Assembly (NCBI GenBank): GCA_902776945.1
Contig: CACYSH010000014.1
Location: forward strand, 1 to 32,416
DNA: 32,416 nt
Reading direction: 5' to 3'
DNA from: an uncultured Ruminococcus sp.
Lineage (GTDB): Bacteria; Bacillota; Clostridia; Oscillospirales; Ruminococcaceae
Shown: piece by piece, positions 1-7,384 of the stretch
How the letters are laid out: every line of letters begins with the position of its first letter
How positions within the stretch are numbered: the first letter of the stretch is position 1
The notes under the pieces: generated by a model
Told to the model about the DNA's origin: nothing
Database searches by the model: none
Seen by the model: the letters and a program-made list of their open reading frames with translations, nothing else
Made by a program: the position numbers and the translations under genes

Positions 1-113
1 CGCACGGCAAGGGCGTGCAACGCAGAGTGACGGAACGATAGCCGCCTGCATGAACAAAGTTCATGCCATTGTCTATGGATTGATGATTAAATAGTATTAA
101 TCACGGAGGAACT
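1..113 (+). other. Left-edge fragment: possible tail of an upstream gene and a small palindrome
   Basis: Two short open frames enter from the left edge. One stops with TAG at 39-41 and has GC-rich third positions; the other stops with TAG at 92-94, 20 bases before the next gene. Either could be the end of a truncated upstream CDS, and I cannot choose between them. A perfect 8-bp palindromic stem (GCATGAAC, AAA loop, GTTCATGC) lies at 48-66 without a following T-tract, so it is not a clear terminator. A GGAGG ribosome site at about 104-108 serves the gene starting at 114. Confidence 0.3.
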
Positions 114-935
114 ATGGACTACACTAAAAAAGACAAAAACATTGTGCTGAAACAGCCCGATTTCGACCTTGACGAGACCCTCGACTGCGGACAGGCTTTC
201 CGCTGGGTCAAGACCGCCGCCGACGAATACCGCGGGGCGTTCCTCAACAAGCCGCTGACTGTCCGCTGCCTTGATAAGCATGACGGCGTTTTCGAATTCG
301 CCGATACCACAGAGGACGAATTTCTCGGCGTATGGTACGATTATTTCGATCTCGGCACCGATTACGGCGAGCTTAAACGCCGCTATTCCGCAGACGAGAC
401 CCTCGCGAAAGCCTGCGCCTTCGCTCCCGGGATACGACTGCTAAGACAGGACGCATGGGAGGCGCTAAGTTCGTTCATCATCTCGCAGAACAACAATATC
501 CCGCGCATAAAAGGCATTATTGGACGGCTGACCGAGCATTTCGGCGGCTACCCCACAGCGGAGCAGCTGCGGAACGAAACGCCCGAAAGCCTTGACTTCC
601 TGCGAGCGGGTTTCCGTGCCGCATATCTTACCGATGCGGTGAGCCGCGTGCTTTCGGGCGATGTGAGCCTTGAAGCCGCAAGAACGCTCCCCCTTGATGA
701 AGCAAGGAACGAGCTTATGAAGATCCGCGGCGTGGGGCCGAAGGTCGCCGACTGCACGCTGCTCTTCGGAATGTACCGCATTGGCGCTCTCCCGAAGGAC
801 GTGTGGGTGAAGCGTGTGCTGGCGCAATGGTACCCGAACGGCTTGCCCGAATGCGTCAAAGGCACCGAGGGCATAGCCCAGCAGTATCTCTTTCACTACA
901 TAAGGAACATGGAAAGGCAGGCGGTCACGGTATGA
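114..935 (+). CDS. ogg: 8-oxoguanine DNA glycosylase/AP lyase, OGG1 type
   Basis: A 273-aa base-excision repair enzyme predicted to remove 8-oxoguanine and nick the abasic site. The sequence carries the OGG1-family segment SQNNNIPRI (about 124-132) and a helix-hairpin-helix motif around IRGVGPKVADC with the Schiff-base lysine K210. The conserved aspartate is D229 in LPKDVWVKR. The N-terminal FDLDETLDCGQAFRW segment is the usual OGG N-domain start. The ATG at 114 follows a GGAGG ribosome site and the length matches the family. The stop overlaps the start of the next gene (ATGA at 932-935), so the two are probably translationally coupled. The family is well recognised; substrate preference is inferred from homology. 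Confidence 0.93.
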   Translation: MDYTKKDKNIVLKQPDFDLDETLDCGQAFRWVKTAADEYRGAFLNKPLTVRCLDKHDGVFEFADTTEDEFLGVWYDYFDLGTDYGELKRRYSADETLAKACAFAPGIRLLRQDAWEALSSFIISQNNNIPRIKGIIGRLTEHFGGYPTAEQLRNETPESLDFLRAGFRAAYLTDAVSRVLSGDVSLEAARTLPLDEARNELMKIRGVGPKVADCTLLFGMYRIGALPKDVWVKRVLAQWYPNGLPECVKGTEGIAQQYLFHYIRNMERQAVTV

Positions 936-1663
936 GTACGGCACTTATCACGGGCGCGGCGGGCGGAATCGGGGCGGCGATTTCGCGAACTCTTGCGGCG
1001 GAGGGTCACAATCTTCTGCTCGGGTGGGCGCATAATGAACAAGCCGCCGAAGCTCTCGCGAAGGAAATTTCGGCGGAATACGACGTATGCGCGGCGGCGG
1101 TGCGTATCGACTTATCAAAGCCGCAGGAAATCGGCGAGGCTTACGATGACTGCGCGTTCTATATGGGTAAGCCGACTATCCTAATAAACAACGGCGGCAC
1201 CGAGTTTATTGAGCTGTTTCAGACCATGACCGACGAGGAGCTTATCACGCTTATGAACACCGACCTCACGGGCGCTATGATGCTTACAAAGTATGCCCTC
1301 CCCGCCATGCTCCGCGCTCACAGGGGATACATTATTAATATAGCCTCCGTGTGGGGCGAGGTCGGCTCGAGCTGCGAGGTGGCTTACTCGGCGGCGAAGG
1401 CGGGGCTTATCGGCTTCACGCGGGCGCTGGGAAAGGAGCTTGCCCCAGCGGGTGTGCGGGTAAACGCCGTTTCGCCCGGGTTCATCGACACCCGCATGAA
1501 CGAACAGCTGTCCCCGAAAGAGTGTAAGGAGCTTATCAGGACTATCCCCGCGAGCCGTGCGGGTACTCCGGAGGACGTTGCGGCGGCGGTGAAATTCCTG
1601 CTTTCTGGCGGGGCTGACTATATATGCGGGCAAGTCCTGCGCGTTGACGGCGGCTGGATGTAA
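932..1663 (+). CDS. SDR-family oxidoreductase, FabG-like 3-oxoacyl-ACP reductase
   Basis: A 243-aa classical short-chain dehydrogenase/reductase. Seen in the sequence: the cofactor motif TGAAGGIG (residues 7-14), the NNGG motif (86-89), Asn109, and the catalytic Ser139, Tyr152 and Lys156 in YSAAK. The C-terminal GQVLRVDGGWM is typical of FabG-like members. An upstream extension to 803 is open, but the ATG at 932 is chosen because homology starts exactly there, it overlaps the glycosylase stop as ATGA, and a GGAAAGG-type ribosome site lies at 911-917. It could be FabG itself or a paralogous reductase; no fatty-acid genes are nearby, so the substrate is unknown. Confidence 0.9.
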   Translation: MSTALITGAAGGIGAAISRTLAAEGHNLLLGWAHNEQAAEALAKEISAEYDVCAAAVRIDLSKPQEIGEAYDDCAFYMGKPTILINNGGTEFIELFQTMTDEELITLMNTDLTGAMMLTKYALPAMLRAHRGYIINIASVWGEVGSSCEVAYSAAKAGLIGFTRALGKELAPAGVRVNAVSPGFIDTRMNEQLSPKECKELIRTIPASRAGTPEDVAAAVKFLLSGGADYICGQVLRVDGGWM

Positions 1664-1788
1664 ATTCACAAAAAACTGTCCAAAAAAGGTAATTGTTTTC
1701 GAATTTAACAATTTTAATAAATCTGACATTTAAAATTTGTCACTTAGCATAAATTTATCGTTAAATATTTTAAAAAAATGCCGAATGC

Positions 1789-1817
1789 TTGACTTGATTA
1801 AATTTTCATGATATAAT
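1789..1817 (+). promoter_or_regulatory. Promoter of the sipW-sortase operon
   Basis: TTGACT at 1789-1794 and TATAAT at 1812-1817 are separated by 17 bases. A TG dinucleotide one base before the -10 box makes it an extended -10 promoter. It is the best sigma-A-like promoter between the SDR gene and the operon. Confidence 0.8.
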
Positions 1818-1943
1818 TTATACTATGATAGTAGGCAAAATATAGTAAAAAATATCGCAAAGCGACAAATACGCGGCTGTTTTATATTATATTTTGTTTA
1901 TAACTAATATATAATGGCTGCAAAGAATGCGTGGTGAAAGATC

Positions 1944-2033
1944 GTGACTAAGGCAAATGCAGGAAGCAAGCCCGGGGCGAGGGATAGTCCGCCTTACATT
2001 GATAGGAAAAAGCAGAGAAAGGAGTGTTGCTAA
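1944..2033 (+). CDS. Possible 29-residue leader peptide upstream of sipW
   Basis: A GTG-initiated frame of 29 codons follows a GGTGA ribosome-like site at 1933-1937 (6-base spacing). It ends with TAA three bases before the GTG start of the signal peptidase. The predicted peptide is basic and ends in Lys/Arg followed by two cysteines. The AAAGGAG ribosome site of sipW lies inside its last codons, so its translation could gate sipW translation. This may be a chance frame; only its position and spacing support it. Confidence 0.3.
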   Translation: MTKANAGSKPGARDSPPYIDRKKQRKECC

Positions 2034-2036
2034 ACT

Positions 2037-2723
2037 GTGGAAAATTTCATGCCAGGAGGGCAGGTGCCGGCAGATACCGCGGCTGAAAACAATGCCGAAG
2101 CTGCGGCGGCTACCGAAGCCCCAAGCACAGGCTATCGTGTATTTACGATAGTTAGAACAATATTCGTTTATCTGCTTGCGGCAGGAATTATTATTGCCGC
2201 ATTGCTGTTCGCAGCGTCGAACAGCCCGAACAAGTCTCTTTTCGGGTACCGTTACTACACTATACTGACCCCTTCAATGGAGCCGGCTTACAGCGTGGGT
2301 GACATGGTATTCGTTAAGATAGCAAATGCCGACGGCATAAACGTCGGCGATGTCATCACATTCAACCCGTCTGCGGACAGCGAAGCCTACCTGACGCACC
2401 GCGTAGCCGAAAAGCTGCCTGATTACGAGGGTACGGGCGTTACCTGTTTCAAGACAAAGGGTGATGCGAATGACAGCAAGGATTCATTTCTTATTGATGA
2501 AGACCGCGTTATCGGCGTGGTAAAGGCTGGCATACCGAAGATCGGCTACATTGTGCGTTTTGTGCAGCTGAGGTGGTATTTTGTAGTGCCGCTTATCATA
2601 CTGATATTTGTGTTCTTCAAGCTGGTAGGCATTTATCTTGCACCCGATGAGGACGGGGAGGAAGAGGAGACCGCCGAAAGCGCGTCTGCCGTGCCGCCGG
2701 TAAGCAATGAACCCGCAAAATAA
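2037..2723 (+). CDS. sipW: SipW-like (ER/archaeal-type) signal peptidase I
   Basis: A 228-aa membrane serine protease of the SipW type, which removes signal peptides from TasA/camelysin-like secreted proteins. It has an N-terminal TM (about 38-60), the catalytic motif TPSMEP with Ser80, His121 in LTHRV (the Ser-His type, rather than the bacterial Ser-Lys type), the KGDAND motif with Asp143, and a C-terminal TM (about 180-200) with an acidic tail. The GTG at 2037 is chosen because AAAGGAG lies 12 bases upstream. The next gene starts 21 bases downstream and encodes a protein with a SipW-type signal sequence, its probable substrate. The cytosolic N-terminus is Ala/Glu-rich. Confidence 0.88.
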   Translation: MENFMPGGQVPADTAAENNAEAAAATEAPSTGYRVFTIVRTIFVYLLAAGIIIAALLFAASNSPNKSLFGYRYYTILTPSMEPAYSVGDMVFVKIANADGINVGDVITFNPSADSEAYLTHRVAEKLPDYEGTGVTCFKTKGDANDSKDSFLIDEDRVIGVVKAGIPKIGYIVRFVQLRWYFVVPLIILIFVFFKLVGIYLAPDEDGEEEETAESASAVPPVSNEPAK

Positions 2724-2744
2724 AGATATGAAAGGAATGATATT

Positions 2745-4592
2745 ATGACGACTTCCAAAAAGAAGAAAAAGTCAGCGCGGGAACGCCGCGTGCTTGTGGC
2801 TTCGATAATTTGCGCCGGATTGATCGTTGCCGGCTCAACGTTCGCGTGGTTCACAAGTACGGACGAGGTTACGAACCGGCTTTCTGCTTCGGCTGAATAT
2901 GGCGTAGCTATTGCCGAATCGTTCCAGCCGCCTGAGAACTGGGTTCCCGGTCAGGAAATAAACAAGGACGCTTCTGCTGTCAACACCGGTAATGTTGACG
3001 CTTTTGTGCGTATGTGGCTTGATGGTAATATGAGATTATTGCAGCAGTCTAAAACTGCGGCTAATACCAATGCAAAATATGATACTACCAATAGCTTTAA
3101 TACAATAACTGGTGCATTAACAGATGTTCAGGACGTAAATCTTACTAACCTGAACCTTACGAGAATGGACACAAACGGCAACTATTTCAGAACGCTTGAC
3201 AAGACACAGACTTGGAACCCGCAGTCTTCGTTCGATACAAATGATAACGGTTATGCCGGAAACGAGGATGGAAAGAATACCAACACAGGTGCCTATTCAG
3301 AAGTTCAGGCTATGCAGAGCGGCATTTTAGCCTATGCTCCGGCAAATGCTTCCTATTCTTATGTTCTTGATGAAGAAACGGAGCTTACAATTGCTGTAAA
3401 CAGACCTGATGCTTCAAGTAATCCAGTTATCACTTATGAAAAAGTACAAGTTCCTGCCGGTACGCTTGTAATGGTTACTGATGAAATAACAGATTCTGCT
3501 AATGCTGACCATGCCGCAACTGTAAATTCTACGACTGGTGCAGTTACACCTTATGCAACTGGTGTTGAAGTAACTGCCACTTCTGGTAAAAAGCACACTT
3601 ACACAAGTACAGTTTATGTAAAGAAAGAAGCTACTTTTACTGTACCTAAGAACGTGGAGTATGAAAGCTTTACTCCTATGAGCGACGGTTTGTATCTGTT
3701 CCTGCGGAATGAAGCTGACTCAGATCAGGCAGATCCCGAGTTTAGCGGATATTATGCGACTGGTATTGTTACAACAACAGGTAGTGCTACAACAATTGAC
3801 CCCAGCAAAGGAACGTTCTATGCCCTGAATACGGGTGTTGTAGGAAATGGAACTGCACCTACATATCGCTCTAACTATACTGTTAAGGGTGCGGAAACTG
3901 CTGCATATACAGCGCCTGTACAGATTACCTATGATAATGGAACTGGTACAGATAAGAAGAACATTATCAAGGTTGAGCCTACTGTAAATCTTGAGCTTTA
4001 TACTGCTCAGTATGAAGATGTTGTAGGTGATAAGCTTGTTTGGCGTGCGGGTGTAGTAGATCAAACAAACAAGACCCAGACTATCTATGCAATTTATGAT
4101 AAATCTGCTAATGGTTCAGGTAGTGCTGACAATGAATTTAGCGAAAATGATGATGTAGTAGTTGAAATTACTTTGGCAAACATAGATAGTACAGCCGCTG
4201 AGGCATGGACTTCTATTGGCAATTCTAATACAACATCACCTTATACAATTAAAACTGGCTTAGCGCCCAATATTGATGCAAGTAAAATCAAGTTCTACTA
4301 TAACAATGATGTAGAAGCAGGAGACACTTCGAAGAAGCTTGTTGACAAGGTTAAGTTGTTTGATGGTGTAACCAATAATGCTTATCTCGCCTTTGATTTC
4401 GACCTCAATGTACATCTTGATTCTGTTCAGGTTACATTTGACGAGAACGGCAAGGAGCAAGATACCGCAATTAATACTACAGGCGGTGCTACTTGGAAAC
4501 AAAGCGCAACAACAGGCGGTGCAACTGGCGCAAGACAGAATGACGACGACAAGGAGATTACATTAATTACTTGGACTGCAACTACCACCTAA
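2745..4592 (+). CDS. Large TasA/camelysin-like exported protein, probable SipW substrate
   Basis: A 615-aa exported protein. The N-terminus is strongly basic (residues 3-16), followed by a hydrophobic helix (17-33) and the SipW-cognate segment AGSTFAWFTSTDEVTNRLSA, which resembles the processing region of TasA and CalY. After it come PENWVPGQEINKD and VNTGNVDAFVRMW, a segment typical of this beta-sandwich family. The rest is Thr/Asn/Ser/Gly-rich, with one cell-surface-like motif around DGLYLFLRN (about 316-324). No sortase motif or C-terminal TM is visible. The start has an AAAGG ribosome site. Base composition drops sharply from about 3030 to 4480 compared with both flanks. A role as a fibre or coat subunit is inferred from the family and the neighbours. 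Confidence 0.75.
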   Translation: MTTSKKKKKSARERRVLVASIICAGLIVAGSTFAWFTSTDEVTNRLSASAEYGVAIAESFQPPENWVPGQEINKDASAVNTGNVDAFVRMWLDGNMRLLQQSKTAANTNAKYDTTNSFNTITGALTDVQDVNLTNLNLTRMDTNGNYFRTLDKTQTWNPQSSFDTNDNGYAGNEDGKNTNTGAYSEVQAMQSGILAYAPANASYSYVLDEETELTIAVNRPDASSNPVITYEKVQVPAGTLVMVTDEITDSANADHAATVNSTTGAVTPYATGVEVTATSGKKHTYTSTVYVKKEATFTVPKNVEYESFTPMSDGLYLFLRNEADSDQADPEFSGYYATGIVTTTGSATTIDPSKGTFYALNTGVVGNGTAPTYRSNYTVKGAETAAYTAPVQITYDNGTGTDKKNIIKVEPTVNLELYTAQYEDVVGDKLVWRAGVVDQTNKTQTIYAIYDKSANGSGSADNEFSENDDVVVEITLANIDSTAAEAWTSIGNSNTTSPYTIKTGLAPNIDASKIKFYYNNDVEAGDTSKKLVDKVKLFDGVTNNAYLAFDFDLNVHLDSVQVTFDENGKEQDTAINTTGGATWKQSATTGGATGARQNDDDKEITLITWTATTT

Positions 4593-4642
4593 CCCTCAAA
4601 AACCCCTAAAAAAACCCTTAATTAAGAAAGGAGGCTGCCAAA

Positions 4643-5560
4643 TTGAATACAAAGCGCGTGCTTATAAGTCTTATCGGCAGTCTCCTTATCTTTATTAACT
4701 GCATGGGCTTTTCAGCCTTTGCGGAGACCTCTTTGCCCCCCGGCGCGGTAAAGGGGCTTCCGGAACGGCTGGCGGCGCTTGACGACGCGGGCAACCACGT
4801 CAACAGCGCGACAGGCGAGTATTTCTTTCACGTTGAGGATATGACCTTCGGCGAGACCTACACAAAAAACGTGCAGCTTATTAACCTCCGCGAGGACGCT
4901 TCATATCATATTTGGTTCCGCGTCGAGCCGCTTTTCAAAACGGGCGAGATAGACCTTGAAAAGGGCTGCGAATGCCGTTTTTTTCTTGACGACAGCCTGT
5001 TCTTTAAGGGCGATGTGAACGGCAAGGGAAACATAGACCTTACCGAAAACGCCTTCGACTGCGGCAACTACGACCCTGGCGAGACCCACACCCTGCGCTG
5101 CGAGATCGTGTGGAACGACCTTAGCGTGAATAAGCACATAGACAACGGCTGGCGGCTTGTTGACAAGGACGGCGAACATATCCTTGTTGACCCCGACGGC
5201 AACGGGCATATCGAGGGCGAGATCGAGTTCAAATGGATATTCTACGCTTCGGTAATGAAGCCCTACGATACCCCGCCGTCAATCCCCGGTACGCCTACCG
5301 CGACGGTAAGCACCCCCGGCGACGGCGACGGCGATAACTCCGCCCCCGCGGGTGACGAAAGCGTTCCCGATACCCCCGACAGTACGTCAGACAGCTACTC
5401 GCCGCCCGCCGACAGCAGCAGCAGATCCGACGGTTTTTTTCCGCCATATACCGGCTTTATGATGAAAGACGGTAAATTCTGGCTGATAAGCATGGGCGTT
5501 ATCGCGCTGATGATACTGGTGCTACTCGTGCTGATAAAGAAAAAAGGTAAGAAAAAGTGA
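4643..5560 (+). CDS. Secreted, membrane-anchored surface protein with PPYTG sorting-like motif
   Basis: A 305-aa protein with a Sec signal peptide (hydrophobic 6-25, likely cleavage after AFA near residue 27), an extracellular domain (about 30-205) and a Pro/Ser/Thr/Asp-rich spacer (about 205-265). It ends with FPPYTG (266-271), a TM helix (about 279-298) and the tail KKKGKKK. That C-terminus has the exact architecture of a sortase sorting signal with PPYTG in place of LPXTG. A TTG start at 4643 is chosen because AAGAAAGGAGG ends 8 bases before it and the signal peptide begins there. The stop overlaps the GTG start of the class B sortase. I do not recognise the extracellular domain by name; anchoring by the neighbouring sortase is inferred. 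Confidence 0.75.
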   Translation: MNTKRVLISLIGSLLIFINCMGFSAFAETSLPPGAVKGLPERLAALDDAGNHVNSATGEYFFHVEDMTFGETYTKNVQLINLREDASYHIWFRVEPLFKTGEIDLEKGCECRFFLDDSLFFKGDVNGKGNIDLTENAFDCGNYDPGETHTLRCEIVWNDLSVNKHIDNGWRLVDKDGEHILVDPDGNGHIEGEIEFKWIFYASVMKPYDTPPSIPGTPTATVSTPGDGDGDNSAPAGDESVPDTPDSTSDSYSPPADSSSRSDGFFPPYTGFMMKDGKFWLISMGVIALMILVLLVLIKKKGKKK

Positions 5561-6363
5561 AACGCGCCGCGATGATAGGTATGCTGGTGCTGCTTTCCGG
5601 AGCGTTCGCATATTGCGGCTGGCGGTATTACAGCGAGACGTATCTCCCGAACAAGCAGATAACAGAAGCCGATACGCAGCAGAGGGAGCTTTTTGTAAGT
5701 TTAAAGCCCCCGCCCGAGAGGTTCACCCGACCCGCCGGAAAGTCCGCGCCGACTGATGATAATTCCCCCGAGGAAGAAAGTTCGCCCGAAATTACCGACC
5801 CGCTCGCCGAGCTTAAAGCCGCAAATCCCGACGTGGCAGGCTGGCTGACGATAGACGGCACGAACATAGATTACCCCATTGTGCAGGCGGCTGACAACGG
5901 CTATTATCTGCAAAGGGGCTTCGATAAAAAGGCAAATTATGGGCTTGGGTGCCCTTTTCTTGACTATCGCTGCGAAAGCGGCTTCGGCGGATTCAATTCG
6001 ATAGTCTACGCGCACCATATCAAGGGAAATCAGGCGATGTTCGGCGACATTGCGAGATACAAGGACAGCGGCTTCATGCGGAAGAATCCTTCGGGAACGC
6101 TGCTGACCGCCGACGGCGCACATAATGTGCGTTTTTTCGCATATATGACAATTCCCAGCACCGCTTTTGCCTACGAAACGGATTTCGCGGACGATACGGC
6201 GCGGGAGGAATATATAAACGACATTTTTAATAATGCAAATTACACGATAGAGATCACCCCCGAAGATTTAAAGGAAAACAGCGGGCTGCGTTTGCTGCTG
6301 CTTTCGACCTGCACATACGAATACTGGGAAGCGCGGGGCGTGCTTGTGGGGGTCATAGAATGA
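5557..6363 (+). CDS. srtB: Class B sortase
   Basis: A 268-aa membrane transpeptidase with an N-terminal signal anchor (5-22), a Pro/Glu-rich stalk (about 48-85) and a class B sortase domain (86-268). Catalytic residues are His153 in YAHHIKGN, Cys252 in LLSTCTYEY and Arg260 in ARGVLVGV. WLTIDGTNIDYPIVQ and MFGDI are typical class B segments. The GTG at 5557 overlaps the stop of the surface protein (GTGA), and its own stop overlaps the next ATG (ATGA). It is therefore tightly coupled to its likely substrate, the PPYTG protein. Whether it attaches that protein to peptidoglycan or to the TasA-like subunit cannot be told from sequence. Confidence 0.92.
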   Translation: MKRAAMIGMLVLLSGAFAYCGWRYYSETYLPNKQITEADTQQRELFVSLKPPPERFTRPAGKSAPTDDNSPEEESSPEITDPLAELKAANPDVAGWLTIDGTNIDYPIVQAADNGYYLQRGFDKKANYGLGCPFLDYRCESGFGGFNSIVYAHHIKGNQAMFGDIARYKDSGFMRKNPSGTLLTADGAHNVRFFAYMTIPSTAFAYETDFADDTAREEYINDIFNNANYTIEITPEDLKENSGLRLLLLSTCTYEYWEARGVLVGVIE

Positions 6364-7226
6364 AAACGGCAGGAAAGCTGCTGATCGTGGTATATCATAT
6401 CATATCGTATGCTATCATAGCGGCGGCGGTGGTGCTTGGCGGGCTTTTCCTGATAGGGATACGTCCCTACGCCGTGAAAACGGGTTCAATGGAACCTGCT
6501 ATACAGACGGGCAGCGTGTGCTTTGTCGATCAGAGAGTAAAGTTTGAGGAGATACGCGAAGGCGATATAATCGCTTTCAAGGCGGGCGAGATGCTTGTCA
6601 CGCACAGGGCTGTCGGCGTTGACGGCGACGGCATAACGACCCGCGGCGACGCTAACAACACAGATGACGCGGCAAAGGTCACGAAAGAGGGCTTTATCGG
6701 CAAAACGGTGTTCTGGTTGCCGCATATCGGGAGGATAATGCTTTACGGGCATACCTCCGACGGAAAGATCATTTTGGTAAAGAACACAGGCACGGCAGAT
6801 TGCTTTGTGCGAATGTACATCGAGTTTTCCGACAGCCGAATGACGGAGTTACTTTCTGACGATACGACCAACAGAGCGGAGGTCTCCGATAAAGAAAACC
6901 CGACCAACAACGATTTTTACAGCTGGGCGGATTTCAAGAGCGCTCACGAAGAAGGCGGTTCAAGCAGTTCAAAGTGGGTATATGTCCCGAACGGCGGTCT
7001 GGGTGGGTATTTCTACTATACGGAAATACTTGCGCCTAATGCTGAAACCGAACCGATTATCACAAAAATCCGCACCGATTACGAGAATTATTATGATATT
7101 TCCGATTTCGAGGTGATAGCGTACAGCGAGACCGTCCAAACCACGGAGATCAACGCGAACGGCACGGTGTATACAGACGCTCAATGGCAAACCGCCTGGA
7201 AAAGTTTTTTGAGAATATCACCTTAA
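6360..7226 (+). CDS. SipW-like signal peptidase fused in frame to a SipW-substrate (TasA/camelysin-like) domain
   Basis: A 288-aa hybrid. Residues 1-130 are a SipW-type signal peptidase with an N-terminal TM (8-33), Ser43 in TGSMEP, His82 in VTHRA and Asp97 in RGDANN, so all catalytic residues are present. From about residue 138 it becomes a camelysin/TasA-like domain. VKNTGTADCFVRMYIEFSD matches VNTGNVDAFVRMW of the 615-aa protein upstream. GGYFYYTEILAP, SDFEVIAYSETVQT and a final WKSFL are typical of SipW substrates. The substrate part lacks its own signal peptide and first strands, and the peptidase part lacks a C-terminal TM. This suggests a deletion that joined two neighbouring genes, with the junction near 6750-6780. 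It may be functional or a decaying gene; an assembly error cannot be excluded. Confidence 0.78.
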   Translation: MKTAGKLLIVVYHIISYAIIAAAVVLGGLFLIGIRPYAVKTGSMEPAIQTGSVCFVDQRVKFEEIREGDIIAFKAGEMLVTHRAVGVDGDGITTRGDANNTDDAAKVTKEGFIGKTVFWLPHIGRIMLYGHTSDGKIILVKNTGTADCFVRMYIEFSDSRMTELLSDDTTNRAEVSDKENPTNNDFYSWADFKSAHEEGGSSSSKWVYVPNGGLGGYFYYTEILAPNAETEPIITKIRTDYENYYDISDFEVIAYSETVQTTEINANGTVYTDAQWQTAWKSFLRISP

Positions 7227-7231
7227 ATGAC

Positions 7232-7268
7232 AACAGCAGTCCGCGCCGAATGTGCGGACTGCTGTTTA
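7232..7268 (+). terminator. Terminator-like hairpin after the surface operon
   Basis: A perfect 12-13-bp stem (ACAGCAGTCCGC / GCGGACTGCTGT) with a 9-base loop begins just after the stop of the last operon gene. The T-run after it is short (TTTAATT), so termination strength is uncertain. Confidence 0.65.
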
Positions 7269-7324
7269 ATTGTCGCTGCCTGCGCTTGTCAATCCTGATA
7301 ATGGCTTTCTATACAAAAAATTCA

Positions 7325-7357
7325 AAAGCACCGACATTTTCATGATGTCGGTGCTTT
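7325..7357 (-). terminator. Terminator hairpin, mainly for the - strand DUF1015 gene
   Basis: A perfect 13-bp stem (AAAGCACCGACAT / ATGTCGGTGCTTT) with a 7-base loop lies between the convergent genes. Read on the - strand it is followed by a T-rich tract, so it fits as the terminator of the DUF1015 gene and may also stop + strand read-through. Confidence 0.75.
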
Positions 7358-7384
7358 GCAATTCGCCGCTGTTTAATTATTATT

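Larger units (their letters stand above)
1664..2036 (+). other. AT-rich intergenic region and long leader of the surface operon
   Basis: These 373 bases separate the SDR gene from the signal peptidase operon. The first half is AT-rich and has a weak 7-bp palindrome (AATTGTT/AACAATT, about 1691-1713) but no convincing terminator. A strong promoter lies at 1789-1817, leaving a ~210-nt transcribed leader. The leader holds two short translated-looking frames: seven codons from the ATG at 1914, and 29 codons from the GTG at 1944. I looked for known riboswitch signatures (c-di-GMP, TPP, cobalamin) and saw none. Confidence 0.6.

Noticed and set aside
1910-1915. Second TATAAT as an internal promoter of sipW
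   Set aside because: No -35 box lies at the right distance and there is no extended -10 TG, while the 1789-1817 promoter is far better.
1818-2036. Riboswitch in the sipW leader
   Set aside because: Fragments such as CGCAAAGCGACAAA recall the c-di-GMP-I motif, but the conserved GGCAAAC, GAAA tetraloop and GGACGCAAAGC blocks are not present in order.
5014-5060. Dockerin-like calcium loop (DVNGKGNIDLTENAF) in the PPYTG protein
   Set aside because: Only one loop is present, the second dockerin repeat is missing, and the spacing of calcium ligands is incomplete, so it is probably chance.
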